Positions 7,630-17,231 of a DNA stretch of 64,000 nt are shown in pieces. Made by a program: the position numbers and the translations under genes. The DNA comes from Pseudomonas baltica (lineage in GTDB: Bacteria; Pseudomonadota; Gammaproteobacteria; Pseudomonadales; Pseudomonadaceae): contig NZ_CP134771.1 of the NCBI RefSeq assembly GCF_031880315.1, forward strand, positions 4,956,501 to 5,020,500. The letters run 5' to 3'. The notes below the pieces were generated by a model, which saw nothing but the letters and a program-made list of their open reading frames with translations, was not told where the DNA came from and made no database searches. Positions within the stretch are counted from its first letter, which is position 1. Each line of letters begins with the position of its first letter.

Positions 7630-8820
7630 TCACTGACCGGCGTTGCGGCTATGGCGATAATCGCTGACCGCTTGATAAACCGCCTTGCGCAGGCGATTGA
7701 TGCCACCAATTGGGCGGTGAGCTTCAAGTCCGTGCCAAGGGTTGAACGACAGGTTGTCACACATGAGGTTCTGCTCTGGGGTATCGAAGTCCTGCGCTGG
7801 CACGCGGATGCGGGCGACGGTCTCGAAGGGGGCATCGGCCTCGCGCCATTCGATGCTGGTGTCTTCGATGGGCATATAGCGGCGTGCGTCCTGGCGCTGG
7901 ATCTGCAAGGCGAAACACGCCGGTTGGCGATCGGCCGACAGTTGCTGGAACAGCGCAGTGCGCAAGAAGTTCGGCAGGTCGGTGTTCTCCGCCGGTACGC
8001 TGTAGGCCGGGCAGCTGGCGGGGTCGGGGATAACGCGGAACTTGGCGTTGGCACTGCCGAACTTGTACGGCGATACCGAGTAGTAGGTCGCCAAGGTCGG
8101 GCTCGCCGGGGCGCCTGCCAGGGTCGCCTTGGCAATCATCAGGTGACGCAGCTGCCAGGTGCGCGGATCCCAGCTCGGGAAGAACGCCATGGCCTGCTTG
8201 CCATCCGCCTGCGCAGCGATGTTCTGACGATACTCGGCGACGTCGCTGACGAAGAAGTTGGCATGGCTGAACATCACAAAATCCTGCTCGTGCAGCGGCT
8301 GGCCGTCGCTGCCCGTGGCATCGGGCAACAGTTGCGTACCGGGCACGTCGAGCAGCTTGATGGCCATGCCGCGGGCGTCGTGAATCGCGTCGAATTGCGG
8401 GTAGGCGTTGCCGTTGGACAGGCGAATCCAGGCGTTCCAGTGCTGCCCCGGCTGGGCGAATACACCCTGGCGCAAGTCGTTGCGCAGGTCCTGCGGCACC
8501 GTCACTTCGGCCTTGACGCAGCCGTGGGCCTTGGCATGGGCGTCGCGCAGGTAGCGGGTCTGCTCCTTGTGCTGGTCGACGATGCGCACGGCGGTCTGGA
8601 TGATGTCCTGGGTCATGGCGGCTTCGTCAGCAGGGATCTGCTCCTGGTCCGCCACCGGCCCGGAAAACTTCCAGGCGTACCAGGCCGTACCCAGCAGCCA
8701 GCCCAGTGCACCAAGCACCAACAGCCACAGCAGCAGCCGTATCAGCAATCGACCGATTCGCAGCCACAGGCGCGCCAGCGGGCTCGGCAGGGCGGGGGTG
8801 AACATCCGACGTTCTCTCAT
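7630..8820 (-). CDS. Membrane-anchored catalase-like heme protein
   Basis: The 396-residue protein starts with one transmembrane helix (about residues 15-45, with LLIRLLLWLLVLGALGWLLG), so the heme domain is probably periplasmic. The rest resembles the short catalase-like family (SrpA/y4iL type). It keeps a distal-His-like site (AKAHGCVKAEVTV), a conserved Asn context (VMFSHANFFVSD) and the family's NPWHGLEAHRPIGGINRLR motif, and is much shorter than true catalases. The start at 8820 is chosen because ATG overlaps the TGA of the upstream cytochrome gene (ATGA), implying translational coupling. Members of this superfamily include allene oxide synthase-like enzymes acting on lipid hydroperoxides, so classical H2O2 dismutation should not be assumed. 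Confidence 0.8.
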   Translation of the reverse strand: MRERRMFTPALPSPLARLWLRIGRLLIRLLLWLLVLGALGWLLGTAWYAWKFSGPVADQEQIPADEAAMTQDIIQTAVRIVDQHKEQTRYLRDAHAKAHGCVKAEVTVPQDLRNDLRQGVFAQPGQHWNAWIRLSNGNAYPQFDAIHDARGMAIKLLDVPGTQLLPDATGSDGQPLHEQDFVMFSHANFFVSDVAEYRQNIAAQADGKQAMAFFPSWDPRTWQLRHLMIAKATLAGAPASPTLATYYSVSPYKFGSANAKFRVIPDPASCPAYSVPAENTDLPNFLRTALFQQLSADRQPACFALQIQRQDARRYMPIEDTSIEWREADAPFETVARIRVPAQDFDTPEQNLMCDNLSFNPWHGLEAHRPIGGINRLRKAVYQAVSDYRHSRNAGQ

Positions 8821-10613
8821 TGCAGTTGGCTCTCCAGGGGCCCGCCCAGCACTTTCAGGTATTCGAGCAGCGCCCACCGTTCCTGGGGCTGAAGCAAGCG
8901 GCCGATCACCCCGCGGCCACGGGGGCCATCACGGAATTCATGGCCGCTGTTGTGGTTACCGGTGATGCGCGTATCGAACAGGAAACCGCCAGGGAAGGCC
9001 TCGGTGCGATAGCCGACATGGGCCGGGTCGAACTCGAAGGTACCGCGGTAGAAGGTACGGGCGCGCTCGTCCTGCGGCGACAGCAGCTGGTAGAGGTTGG
9101 GGACTGAGCCGTTGTGCAGAAACGGCGCGGTGGCCCAGGCGCCATCCAGTGGCCGGGCCTTGTAGGCGCGCTCCTCGCGTACACCGATGGGCAGGCCGAA
9201 GCCGTCCATGACCTTGCGCTGATCGGCGTCGATGCCTGCTTCGCGATAGGCGCGGTCCTCGACAAAGGCGGTCACGTAGGCCAGGCCCTTGGCCGAAGAC
9301 AGCTGGCTGAGGTCCAGCGTCGGGTTGGCCGGGTACAGGTGGACGTCCAGCTTGGCCAGCTCGGCCTTGTCCCATTGCAGGGCGCTGAGGTCGTAACGAT
9401 AGTCGGCAATGTTGTCGGCGGCGGTGGCATCGGTGCCGATGTAGTCCACGGGCAGGAGCTTGAGCGTTTGCACAGGCCGCGGTCCGCTGCGGTCCAGCGC
9501 CGGCACGTGGCAGACGGCGCAGTTCTCCTGAAACAGCGCCCGGCCTTGGCTGGCCAATGGCAGGTCGATCTTGCCCAGCAGATCTTCGGGCCAGGTCGGC
9601 GGCTTGAGGCTTTGCAGGCTCTGCTCGATACGGTGCAGGTCGGCCAGGCGCACGCTGGAAGGATAACGATCGTTGCCGCGCAGTGGCTGGCCGTGATCGT
9701 CGAAGAACTTCAAGGTGGCGCCCACGCCCAGCGATTCGCCGATATTGCGCGCCATGGGCTGCTGCGCCGAGCCGTTCCATTGCACCCAGTCGAACGTCCA
9801 GATATCCCACAACTCGGGGTAGTCGACCGGAGCGTTGGCGACGCGATAGTTGCTGGGTGAAATGGCGTCACCAAAGGTGGCGTTGGCGATACGTCCGAAG
9901 GCGTCGGTACGGCCCGGGCCTTCGAGCGTCGGGTAGAGGCCCCGGTGAGTGTCGTTCCAGGCGACCTTGAGGAAGGTGTCGAGGGAAACCTTGAAATCCT
10001 TGCGCAGCTGCTCGTGCTCGGCCTCGTAGCGATCCTGCAGCACCGCATGGGCGAAGCGGTTGAATTTCCAGGGCAGGTAGTAGGTGGCGGCCATGCTGGC
10101 GACCAGCGCCTGGCCAAAGGCGCCACCGCGCAGGGTCGGCACGCTGGAGGGCAATACATGTTGGGCCGGGCCACCGTCGATGCGCAGCGCGGTACCTTTA
10201 TAGCGCAGCTCGCCGGTATGGCAGGCGGCGCAGGTGATGTCCAGGTACTGCACAGGGTCGCTGGCATTCTGATGGCGGGTAAAGCCCACGGGCAGTTGGG
10301 CCGGGTTGCTGGCGCTCGGGGGATCGATCAGAAAGCCGAAGCGGCCCATATTCGCTGGGGCTGTAAAGCGCTCTGCGGAAAACGGCATTTCCAGCTGGGT
10401 GAACCAGTCGTAATGCAGGCCCTTGATCTGCGTGCCTTGGGGGGTGAAGTAGTAGGCCTCGCGTTGCTCGGCGCTCCACTGCGGCAGGTAGCGGGTGCGT
10501 TCGGCGGGCTGCCAGGTCGGCAGATTGGGGTTGATGATGTAGTAGACCACCACACCGATGATCAGCACCACCAGCGCACCAAGCGCCAGGAGGACACGGG
10601 AGATAACGTGCAA
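8817..10613 (-). CDS. Diheme cytochrome c, RoxA/MauG/peroxidase-like
   Basis: The 598-residue protein has an N-terminal signal anchor (residues 6-27) and two c-type heme motifs, CAACH at 128-132 and CAVCH at 365-369. It shows the diheme peroxidase/RoxA-type region AWATAPFLHNGSVPNLYQLL near residue 500 and a further histidine-rich TGNHNSGHEF segment. Related proteins oxidise rubber (RoxA), tryptophan side chains (MauG, MbnH) or reduce peroxide. It should be periplasmic and membrane-tethered. It precedes the catalase-like gene with a 4-bp ATGA overlap, so the two heme proteins probably act together. The substrate is unknown. Confidence 0.83.
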   Translation of the reverse strand: MHVISRVLLALGALVVLIIGVVVYYIINPNLPTWQPAERTRYLPQWSAEQREAYYFTPQGTQIKGLHYDWFTQLEMPFSAERFTAPANMGRFGFLIDPPSASNPAQLPVGFTRHQNASDPVQYLDITCAACHTGELRYKGTALRIDGGPAQHVLPSSVPTLRGGAFGQALVASMAATYYLPWKFNRFAHAVLQDRYEAEHEQLRKDFKVSLDTFLKVAWNDTHRGLYPTLEGPGRTDAFGRIANATFGDAISPSNYRVANAPVDYPELWDIWTFDWVQWNGSAQQPMARNIGESLGVGATLKFFDDHGQPLRGNDRYPSSVRLADLHRIEQSLQSLKPPTWPEDLLGKIDLPLASQGRALFQENCAVCHVPALDRSGPRPVQTLKLLPVDYIGTDATAADNIADYRYDLSALQWDKAELAKLDVHLYPANPTLDLSQLSSAKGLAYVTAFVEDRAYREAGIDADQRKVMDGFGLPIGVREERAYKARPLDGAWATAPFLHNGSVPNLYQLLSPQDERARTFYRGTFEFDPAHVGYRTEAFPGGFLFDTRITGNHNSGHEFRDGPRGRGVIGRLLQPQERWALLEYLKVLGGPLESQLQ

Positions 10614-10868
10614 GTTCAGACATCCTTGTATGAGTCGAACTGCTGTTATGCCTCAGTGCTGTCGTAGTGGCAAGTCGCTATTTTCTGCTTTTTGCAGGGT
10701 TTTTTCCGACGCTGCTGTAGGGGGAGTCTGGTACCGGTTGCAATCGCCGCATTTACGGGCAGTGCGGGTTTCAGCCGTGGCGGCTTTTCTTACCTCGGAT
10801 GACCGCTCCGGCCGTGCATGGGTGGCCTTTGCCACCTATGACGTCACCGGAGCGCCGTCACATCCGGA
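10614..10868. other. Intergenic region with uncertain content
   Basis: This 255-bp stretch separates the cytochrome start from the small lipoprotein gene. A 60-codon minus-strand frame (10653-10835, starting MAKATHARPERSSEV) and a plus-strand frame run across it, but neither has a convincing ribosome-binding site or recognisable fold. A GCTCCGG (10806-10812) and its complement CCGGAGC (10848-10854) could form a stem. It should contain the promoter of the cytochrome-catalase pair. No function is assigned. Confidence 0.4.
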
Positions 10869-11084
10869 TCAATCTTCTTCTTTGACCGTGGCCACGTCGT
10901 CAGCGCGCACGCGTACCTTTTTGCCGGCCACATCGGTGAATTCATAGAAACCATCGGCGGTCTTGGTCTTGGGCATGTCCTTGGTGAGGTACTGGCTGCC
11001 GTTTTGCAGGGTCACCACGGTTTGGGTCGAGCAGCCGGCGAGGGCCAAGGTGGCGAGCAGGGCGGGGATCAGGTAGCGATTCAT
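10869..11084 (-). CDS. YgdI/YgdR-family small lipoprotein (DUF903)
   Basis: The 71-residue protein has a lipoprotein signal ending in the lipobox LALAGC with the lipidated Cys at 18. The mature part is a small SH3-like domain of the DUF903 family (VVTLQNGSQYLTKDMPK, then GFYEFTDVAGKKVRVRADDV). The position-2 residue after Cys is Ser, which favours outer-membrane sorting. Its function in the envelope is not known. It is transcribed alone. Confidence 0.9.
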   Translation of the reverse strand: MNRYLIPALLATLALAGCSTQTVVTLQNGSQYLTKDMPKTKTADGFYEFTDVAGKKVRVRADDVATVKEED

Positions 11085-11337
11085 GAAGAGCTCCAGTGGG
11101 TGAATGTCCTTTCAGATGATTCGAGCCCGGCGCGCAGAAATAATTCTGTCAGCGCGTCATAGCGTCTCCGATGACCGGTCCAGCCCCGGTGGGGCAAGGG
11201 TCATAGCGCAAATTCATGCCCGTCATAGAAAAATCCGGCTGAACATTTTCACTCGGGCCGTGGTCGACTCTACAGACCGCGATGATCGTCTTGCGCGATC
11301 ACTCCCCATCATTTGTTCAAACGACTGGAGATCCACC

Positions 11338-11868
11338 ATGGCCGTCGCCAACGTTAAAAGTGAACTGAAAACCGTGTCCGCCGTAAAAAACAAAGCCGAG
11401 AAGGGCGAAGACGCACGCCTCTCGAACCAACCCGAAGTTGGCAAGGAACTCGCTGTGCTGCTGGCGGATGTATTCGCGCTGTACATCAAGACCAAGAATT
11501 ACCACTGGCACATGCACGGCTCGCATTTCCGCGACTACCACCTGCTGCTGGAAGAGCAAGCCACTCAGCTTTATGCCATTACCGACGTGATCGCCGAGCG
11601 CGCACGCAAGATCGGCCAGCCGAGCATTCGTTCGCTGGAGCAGATGGTACAGATCAAGCGTCTGGCCAGCAGCGAAGCCACTGACCTGAGCGCTGAGCAG
11701 ATGCTCACCGAGCTTCACGAGGACAACCAGGCGCTGGCGGCCTTCATGCGCACCACCCACACCATCACCGACGAAGCCAACGACGTGTCCACCACCAGCC
11801 TGCTGGAAGAGTGGATCGACCAGGCTGAAGAGCGCGCGTGGTTCCTGGGTCAGACCGTAGGTATCTGA
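11338..11868 (+). CDS. Dps-like ferritin, DNA starvation protection protein
   Basis: The 176-residue protein belongs to the Dps branch of the ferritin superfamily, which oxidises Fe(II) with peroxide inside a dodecameric shell. The intersubunit ferroxidase ligands are visible in YHWHMHGSHFRDYHLLLEEQ (around residues 54-73). A Lys-rich N-terminal extension (KSELKTVSAVKNKAEKGED) could bind DNA. The ATG at 11338 is chosen over an upstream in-frame start because GGAG precedes it by 7 bases and the extra 78 residues look non-coding. It is a single gene with its own terminator. Induction by oxidative stress or stationary phase is expected from the family but no operator was identified. Confidence 0.9.
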   Translation: MAVANVKSELKTVSAVKNKAEKGEDARLSNQPEVGKELAVLLADVFALYIKTKNYHWHMHGSHFRDYHLLLEEQATQLYAITDVIAERARKIGQPSIRSLEQMVQIKRLASSEATDLSAEQMLTELHEDNQALAAFMRTTHTITDEANDVSTTSLLEEWIDQAEERAWFLGQTVGI

Positions 11869-11890
11869 TCCGGTAGTTGCGTGATGACAA

Positions 11891-11918
11891 GAACCCCACT
11901 TTCGAGTGGGGTTTTTTG
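11891..11918 (+). terminator. Rho-independent terminator after the Dps-like gene
   Basis: An 8-bp perfect stem ACCCCACT / AGTGGGGT with a TTCG tetraloop is followed by six T residues, 24 bp after the stop. Confidence 0.93.
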
Positions 11919-11934
11919 TGCACGTTGTGCGGGG

Positions 11935-12022
11935 TTCGTTGCGAGCAAGTCTGGCTGCCACCCGTGTACGGCTCAGGTTCGGCCAACGCTGTGCAAGCAA
12001 AGCTTGCTCGCGAGGCGGCCAC
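11935..12022. repeat. REP pair (REPIN), GCGAGCAAGC family
   Basis: Left arm TTCGTTGCGAGCAAGTCTGG and right arm GCAAGCAAAGCTTGCTCGCG face each other about 45 bp apart. This is the second REP family of the window, distinct from the GTAGCGAGG type. Confidence 0.75.
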
Positions 12023-12079
12023 TGATCGCGGCGTAGAGGCACCGGACACCCTTCAGGTCATAAAACCCTGCATCAGTGC

Positions 12080-12106
12080 TTAAGCCCTGTCATGCAAGGT
12101 CGATAA
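12080..12106 (+). promoter_or_regulatory. FliA (sigma-28)-like promoter of the FIST chemoreceptor gene
   Basis: TTAA (12080-12083) and GTCGATAA (12099-12106) are separated by 15 bp, close to the flagellar sigma-28 consensus TAAA/TCAA-N15-GCCGATAA. It lies 55 bp before the chosen start. Confidence 0.5.
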
Positions 12107-12116
12107 AGAGGTCAAT

Positions 12117-12135
12117 GGCCCGATTTCGTCGGGCC
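12117..12135 (+). other. Strong hairpin in the leader of the FIST chemoreceptor mRNA
   Basis: GGCCCGA and TCGGGCC form a perfect 7-bp stem with loop TTTCG between the promoter and the start codon. There is no T run, so it is not a standard terminator; it may be a 5' stabilising or translational element. Confidence 0.5.
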
Positions 12136-12161
12136 GAACCTTTTCATCGTTGAGCATGGCC

Positions 12162-14192
12162 ATGAAGCTTTCAAATATTTTCAACAGCAGCAAAGCCTCA
12201 TCCCAGGGCAGTACCAGCGTGGTGTGCAGCGCCGGCGAGCTGGAGCGCGAGCTGCAAGCGCTACGCTTCACGCCGGTGCTGGTCACCGGCTTCGTCTCGC
12301 CCCACGTCGACCTTGATCAGGTCGCGCGGCGCATCAAGCAACGCTTCCCCAGCGCCGTCATCAGCCTGTGCACCACCTCGGGCGAGCTGTGCAACGGCGC
12401 CAGCCAGCTCTATTGCTCCACCGGCGAGCGTTGGGACCGGCTGGTGCTGCAACTGTTCGACAGCAGCGTGATTGCCTCGGCCGAGGTGGTGATGGTGCCG
12501 CTCGAATGCGAAGACATCCGCAGTGGCGGCAAGCGCCTGGCCATGCGCGAACGTATCGCCAAGCTGATCGGCCATATCAAACGCGTGCGCATTCAGACGG
12601 CCATCGATCATCGCGACACCCTGGCCTATATCGTTTTCGACGGCTTGTCGGCCTCCGAATCGTTTTTCATGGAGGCGCTGTACGAGTCCGGCCGCTTCCC
12701 GTGCCTGTTTGTCGGTGGTTCGGCGGGTGGCAAGGGCGACTTCAAGCAGACCTTGATCCATGACGGCCAGCGCAGCTACGAGAATCACGCGCAGATCGTC
12801 TTTATCAAGACCACGGCCGACGTGCGCTTCGGGGTGTTCAAGAGCCAGAATTTCCAGGCATCGAGCCTGAGCTTCAACGTGCTGACGGCCTCGGTCGAGG
12901 ACCGCACCATTCATCAGATCGTCGACGCCCAAGGCAATATCAAGACCATGGTGCAGGCCCTGTGCGAGGCCTTCAAATGCACGCCGGATGCTCTTGAGCG
13001 GCATCTGGCCGAATATTCGTTCGCCATCCGCGTAGGCGAAGAACTGTTCGTGCGATCCATCGCGCGCATCGACTACGACCGCCAGATGGTGCAGCTGTTC
13101 TGCGACGTGGCACCGGGTGAAGAGCTGGTAATGGTCAAGCGCACCCCGATCCGCGAGGCGACGCGCAGCGATTTCCAGCGCTTCTTGCAGGGCAAGGGTG
13201 GCAAGCCTGTGGCGGCGATCCTCAATGACTGCATCCTGCGCCGGCTCAACAACGACAAGGACCTGGGCAGCATGACCGGGATCTTCGGCGACGTGCCGCT
13301 GGCGGGTTTCTCGACCTTCGGCGAGATTCTGGGCCTTAACCTCAACCAGACCCTGACGGCGATTTTCTTCTTCCGGGTGCCCAAGGCGGCAAGCTTCGCC
13401 GACGAATACGTCGACAATTTCATTGCCCATTACGGCGAGTTCAAGGCGTTCTTCCTGCGCCGCCAGATCAAGAAACTGGCCGGCCTCAACCACGTGGTGG
13501 TCAAGCAGATCAGGGCGCTTAACGGCAAGGACTTCACCAGCTACCTGGATACCCACGGCATGGATGAAAACGTGCTGCCGGTGTTCAACGGGTTGTCCGA
13601 CCTGGGCCGGGTCCTGGCTCAGGCCAGCGAGCAACAGCAGGAGATTGCCGATCAACTGCAGCATTATTCGGGCGAACTGCATTTGTCGATGGACGACCTG
13701 ACCAGCACCATCGAGCGCCAGAGCAGCGTGGCGGCCGATGCCGGCGCCACCGTCGAGAGCCTGTCGGCGCAGGCCGGCGATACGGTCAACGGCGCGCGCG
13801 AACTGGCGCAATCGAGTTTGCGTATCCAGTCCATCGTCCAGGTCATTCAGCAGATAGCCGGGCAGACCAACCTGCTGGCGCTCAACGCGGCCATCGAAGC
13901 AGCGCGTGCCGGCGAGATGGGCCGGGGCTTTGCGGTGGTGGCCGACGAGGTGCGCAAGCTGGCGGAAATCACCCGCAAGAATGCCGGCGAGATCGGCGTC
14001 GATATCGACCTGCTGTCGAGTGAGATTCAACGGGTGGCGCAACAGATCGAGGATCAATCCACGGCCGTCGGCACCCTGCGCGAAATGCTCGACACCCTGG
14101 AGGACTCCAGCCGCCTGACCGGCGGTACGGCGCAACGGACCAAGGGCATCGCCGACACCCTGACAGGGCTGACGCACGGGGGCAGCCACTAG
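12162..14192 (+). CDS. Soluble methyl-accepting chemotaxis protein with FIST sensor
   Basis: This 676-residue chemoreceptor has no signal peptide or membrane helix. The N-terminal half (about residues 25-370) is a FIST_N/FIST_C module: [14 protein letters not shown], then [12 protein letters not shown], and [16 protein letters not shown] followed by [19 protein letters not shown] domains are proposed to bind small ligands such as amino acids. The C-terminal MCP signalling hairpin contains the invariant tip around [20 protein letters not shown] near residue 570, so it should signal to CheA/CheW. There is no HAMP domain. Start: ATG at 12162 or 12156 are both possible; the first has GAG at suitable distance. 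The gene is followed by another chemoreceptor gene. Confidence 0.88.
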   Translation: MKLSNIFNSSKASSQGSTSVVCSAGELERELQALRFTPVLVTGFVSPHVDLDQVARRIKQRFPSAVISLCTTSGELCNGASQLYCSTGERWDRLVLQLFDSSVIASAEVVMVPLECEDIRSGGKRLAMRERIAKLIGHIKRVRIQTAIDHRDTLAYIVFDGLSASESFFMEALYESGRFPCLFVGGSAGGKGDFKQTLIHDGQRSYENHAQIVFIKTTADVRFGVFKSQNFQASSLSFNVLTASVEDRTIHQIVDAQGNIKTMVQALCEAFKCTPDALERHLAEYSFAIRVGEELFVRSIARIDYDRQMVQLFCDVAPGEELVMVKRTPIREATRSDFQRFLQGKGGKPVAAILNDCILRRLNNDKDLGSMTGIFGDVPLAGFSTFGEILGLNLNQTLTAIFFFRVPKAASFADEYVDNFIAHYGEFKAFFLRRQIKKLAGLNHVVVKQIRALNGKDFTSYLDTHGMDENVLPVFNGLSDLGRVLAQASEQQQEIADQLQHYSGELHLSMDDLTSTIERQSSVAADAGATVESLSAQAGDTVNGARELAQSSLRIQSIVQVIQQIAGQTNLLALNAAIEAARAGEMGRGFAVVADEVRKLAEITRKNAGEIGVDIDLLSSEIQRVAQQIEDQSTAVGTLREMLDTLEDSSRLTGGTAQRTKGIADTLTGLTHGGSH

Positions 14193-14227
14193 GAAGTGCA
14201 TCGTCCGGCGCTGATGGGCAGCTACGC

Positions 14228-14254
14228 TCATGCAGCGTCGTGCGTTGCCGATAC
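14228..14254 (+). promoter_or_regulatory. FliA (sigma-28)-like promoter of the dCache chemoreceptor gene
   Basis: TCAT (14228-14231) and GCCGATAC (14247-14254) are separated by 15 bp. The -10 element matches the sigma-28 consensus at seven of eight positions. It lies 45 bp before the start codon. Confidence 0.55.
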
Positions 14255-14298
14255 ACTCTCTACCTGACAACAGTTTCAATCCTGCGGATATCCCCAGC

Positions 14299-16290
14299 AT
14301 GCTAAAAACAATACAAGCTCGCTATACCGCCACCTTCGTGGGTTTCGTCCTGCTGATCGCCGTGCTCACGGGCGTCGGCATCAACCTGTTCATCACTCCC
14401 ATCCTCACTGCCACCGACGAGCGCCATCTGATCAACGAAGCGGGGCAGGTCAGCACCGTGATCAAGACCGAGCTGGCCAGGGTCCAAGCACAGCAACGGG
14501 TCATCACCGAAACCGTGCCGCAATTGGACAGCGACAGCATCGACCGGCTGTTGCCGAGCATGGTCAACCAGTATGGCGAGCTGAAGGTGTTCGGCGGCGG
14601 CGTCTGGCCACTGCCTGACAAACGCACCCCCGGCCGGGCCAAGCACAGCACCTTCTACCACCGCGATGCCAGTGGCAAGTTGATCGTCAACACCCACTGG
14701 AACTCGCCTGAGTCCCTGAACTATTTCGAGCAGTCCTGGTACCTCGGTGGCCTCAAGACGCCTGCCGGGCAGTGCAACTGGGCTGCGGCCTATCGCGACG
14801 ACGCCAGCCCCGAGCCGCGCACCAACTGCGCCATGGCCATCACCAAGGACGGCGCCGCCTATGGCGTCGCGACCATCGACGTGACCCTGGGTTTTTTCAA
14901 CGATCTGATCGCCCAGAAAGAGCGGGAGATCCATGCCCAGCTGATGATCGTCGAGAGCGACGGCAAGGTGCTCAGCAACCAGCCGGAAATCCCGGGTAAC
15001 AACGTGCTGAAGAACCTCAGCGACCTGGCTGGCCAGTACCCCTTTGCGGCAGCGCTGCAGAGTGCCCTGAAAACCCCCGCCAAGGCAGGCGCTACCCACA
15101 CCACCTACACTGGCAGTGACGGCAAGGACTACAGCTTGTTCGTGCAGCCGCTCGAGGGCACCCCTTGGCTGATGGCAGTTGCGCAACCTACCGAGGTGCT
15201 GGCGGCACTGAGCAGTAAGGTGCTGACGACTTTGGCCATGCTGCAGATCCCTATGGTGATCGTGATGCTGCTGGTGATCGTCTTCGCCCTCGGCCAGTTG
15301 ATGAAGCGTCTGGCGGTGCTCAAGGCCAATATCGATACCTTGTCGGCGGGCGATGCCGACCTGACCAAGCGTATCGTCATCCGCGCCGAAGACGAGGTCG
15401 GCGCGGTGGGGCATTCGGTCAACCGCTTTATCGTCTACCTGCAAAAGATGATCACCGAGGTGTCCGAGTCGTCTTCGATGATCGCCGGTGGCATCGAGCA
15501 GTTGCGTGGTCAGTCCCATGGCACCAACCGGATCCTCACCCGGCACGCCAGCGAGACCGACCAGGCCGTTACCGCCATCACCGAGATGAGCTCTACGGCC
15601 GAAGACGTGGCGCGTAACGCCGCGCAAACGGCGAGCATGACCCAGGTCGCCAACGAAAAGGCCCGTCACTCCAAGATCGTGGTCGAGGACGCGTCGAGCA
15701 GCGTGCGCGAGCTGATCACCGAAGTGGAGGAGGCTACCAGCAAGGTGCGGGCGATGGAGCAGGATGCCCAGCGCATCAACTCGGTGCTCGGGGTCATCGG
15801 CGAAATCGCCGGGCAGACCAACCTGCTGGCGCTCAACGCCGCTATCGAGGCGGCGCGTGCCGGTGAACAAGGGCGCGGTTTTGCCGTGGTGGCCGATGAG
15901 GTGCGAGCCTTGGCCGGGCGCACCCAGGCCAGCACTTCGGAAATCAACGAAATGCTCACCAAGCTGCAGCAAGGTGTAGGCGCTGCGGTGGTGGCCATGG
16001 AGAACACCAAGGAGCGTTGCCAGGCGACGGTCGACAAAACCTCCAAAGTCAATGAAGGCCTGGACGGCATGGCCGAATCAGTGGTGCGCATCAATGACCT
16101 CAGCACCCAGATCGCCACGGCAGCCGAGGAGCAGAGCGCAGTGAGTGAAGAGATCAACCGCAACATGGTGGCGGTGCGGCATATCGTCGAGGAGTTGGTG
16201 GCCGGGGGCGCTCAGAATGAGCAAAGTACGGCGGCGCTGGCGGCTTCGAATGACAAGCTGATTGCGGTGGTGCGCAAGTTCAAGCTTTAA
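14299..16290 (+). CDS. Methyl-accepting chemotaxis protein with dCache sensor
   Basis: The 663-residue membrane receptor has TM1 at about 10-32, a periplasmic double-Cache ligand domain at about 40-275 (including [13 protein letters not shown] and [13 protein letters not shown]), TM2 near 280-305, a HAMP domain with [16 protein letters not shown], and an MCP signalling domain with the tip [20 protein letters not shown]. The WY and D positions resemble amino-acid-sensing dCache receptors, but I do not see the Arg usually just before the WY, so the ligand is uncertain. Methylatable Gln/Glu helices flank the tip. The C-terminus ends VVRKFKL with no CheR-binding pentapeptide. It has its own FliA-like promoter. 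Confidence 0.9.
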   Translation: MLKTIQARYTATFVGFVLLIAVLTGVGINLFITPILTATDERHLINEAGQVSTVIKTELARVQAQQRVITETVPQLDSDSIDRLLPSMVNQYGELKVFGGGVWPLPDKRTPGRAKHSTFYHRDASGKLIVNTHWNSPESLNYFEQSWYLGGLKTPAGQCNWAAAYRDDASPEPRTNCAMAITKDGAAYGVATIDVTLGFFNDLIAQKEREIHAQLMIVESDGKVLSNQPEIPGNNVLKNLSDLAGQYPFAAALQSALKTPAKAGATHTTYTGSDGKDYSLFVQPLEGTPWLMAVAQPTEVLAALSSKVLTTLAMLQIPMVIVMLLVIVFALGQLMKRLAVLKANIDTLSAGDADLTKRIVIRAEDEVGAVGHSVNRFIVYLQKMITEVSESSSMIAGGIEQLRGQSHGTNRILTRHASETDQAVTAITEMSSTAEDVARNAAQTASMTQVANEKARHSKIVVEDASSSVRELITEVEEATSKVRAMEQDAQRINSVLGVIGEIAGQTNLLALNAAIEAARAGEQGRGFAVVADEVRALAGRTQASTSEINEMLTKLQQGVGAAVVAMENTKERCQATVDKTSKVNEGLDGMAESVVRINDLSTQIATAAEEQSAVSEEINRNMVAVRHIVEELVAGGAQNEQSTAALAASNDKLIAVVRKFKL

Positions 16291-16295
16291 GCGCG

Positions 16296-16346
16296 CAGCT
16301 TTGATGCGAGCTGCGAGCTCAAAGCCTGCGGGCTGCAGCTTGCAGC
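16296..16346. repeat. AGCTGC/GCAGCT-rich imperfect palindrome
   Basis: The short gap between two converging genes is built from repeats of GCAGCT, GAGCTGCGAGCT and GCTGCAGCTTGCAGCT, able to form a hairpin. Similar sequences are common between Pseudomonas genes. It may serve as a transcription end for one or both genes, but there is no clear T run. Confidence 0.4.
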
Positions 16347-17231
16347 TCAACCCTTGCCGCTGCGCTCAATGCGTTTGCCTTGGCGGGCCCCGATCGCCCG
16401 GGCCTGGCCGTCTCGTTGTTTGCCGGTGCGGGCCTCGCTGATCAAGCCGGGGATCAATGCGCCTTCGGGCAGATTCTTCCAGAATCGTGTCGGCAGGTGC
16501 CCCTGCATGACCTTGGGGTTCAATCGCGCGGGGTTGAAGATGTGGCTGTAGTAGGTCAGCCACAATTCGCCCTGTGGGTCCTCGGCACCCTGAGCCAACT
16601 GCTGCCATGGTGGTGGGCAGCGGCGCTCGTGGATGAGCTGGGTGCCATCGTAGTAGACGCCATCCTGAGGTGTTGCGATCAGCCAGCGCTTTTGCCCCAT
16701 GCGCCCGATGAAGTGCTCGCTGGCGCTGGCCAGAATGTCGTGGGCAGGCTCGTGCCAGGCCACGTATTCGGGGCCAAGGGTTGCGTGGGCAGAGCCCGCT
16801 CCCGTAATAGGCTGTGGATCTGTGGGAGCTGACTCTGGCTGCGAAAGGGGCAACTCGATAAACCGCAGGAACGCATGCAGGTGATGGGACTCCCTTGTCA
16901 CCTGCTTGATGCGCCGATGCAACTCACTGCCCAGTGCATCCCCCGCCAGCATGGCCGTGCGGTCGCCATGGCTGACACGCCAGAGCACTTCGTAAAGCAA
17001 ACTCCAGCGCTGGTCGCCGCGATAGCGGGCTGCCGTCTGCAACAGCTCGATCAACGCCAGCGGGATGCGCGCCTGATAGGGCCCGGGCGTTGACGGCACC
17101 ACCTCGTCGGTGGCGAACAGGTCGGCCACGGTGCTCCAGCTCACCTGGGCCGGATCGATCTGATGGCTCAGCAGCCAGCGTGCCTGCTGCCGCCAAGTGT
17201 CGAACAGGTCATCGCAATCCAGGCTGATCAT
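16347..17231 (-). CDS. DUF4130 (TIGR03915-type) putative DNA-repair protein
   Basis: The 294-residue protein belongs to the DUF4130 family, recognised by the N-terminal [16 protein letters not shown], the central [17 protein letters not shown] and [19 protein letters not shown] segments, and the C-terminal [20 protein letters not shown]. In other bacteria this domain is fused to the UdgX-type uracil-DNA glycosylase, but no glycosylase domain follows here. The start at 17231 overlaps the TGA of the upstream radical SAM gene (ATGA), so the two are translationally coupled. A longer in-frame extension into that gene is not coding. The pair is behind a LexA box. A DNA-damage role is inferred from partners and regulation; the biochemical activity is unknown. 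Confidence 0.85.
   Translation of the reverse strand: MISLDCDDLFDTWRQQARWLLSHQIDPAQVSWSTVADLFATDEVVPSTPGPYQARIPLALIELLQTAARYRGDQRWSLLYEVLWRVSHGDRTAMLAGDALGSELHRRIKQVTRESHHLHAFLRFIELPLSQPESAPTDPQPITGAGSAHATLGPEYVAWHEPAHDILASASEHFIGRMGQKRWLIATPQDGVYYDGTQLIHERRCPPPWQQLAQGAEDPQGELWLTYYSHIFNPARLNPKVMQGHLPTRFWKNLPEGALIPGLISEARTGKQRDGQARAIGARQGKRIERSGKG

Noticed and set aside
7294..8892. 532-codon plus-strand frame
   Set aside because: It is antisense to the catalase-like gene and has no sensible start or composition.
10653..10835. 60-codon minus-strand frame
   Set aside because: No ribosome-binding site, odd composition and a competing plus-strand frame; listed only as uncertain intergenic content.
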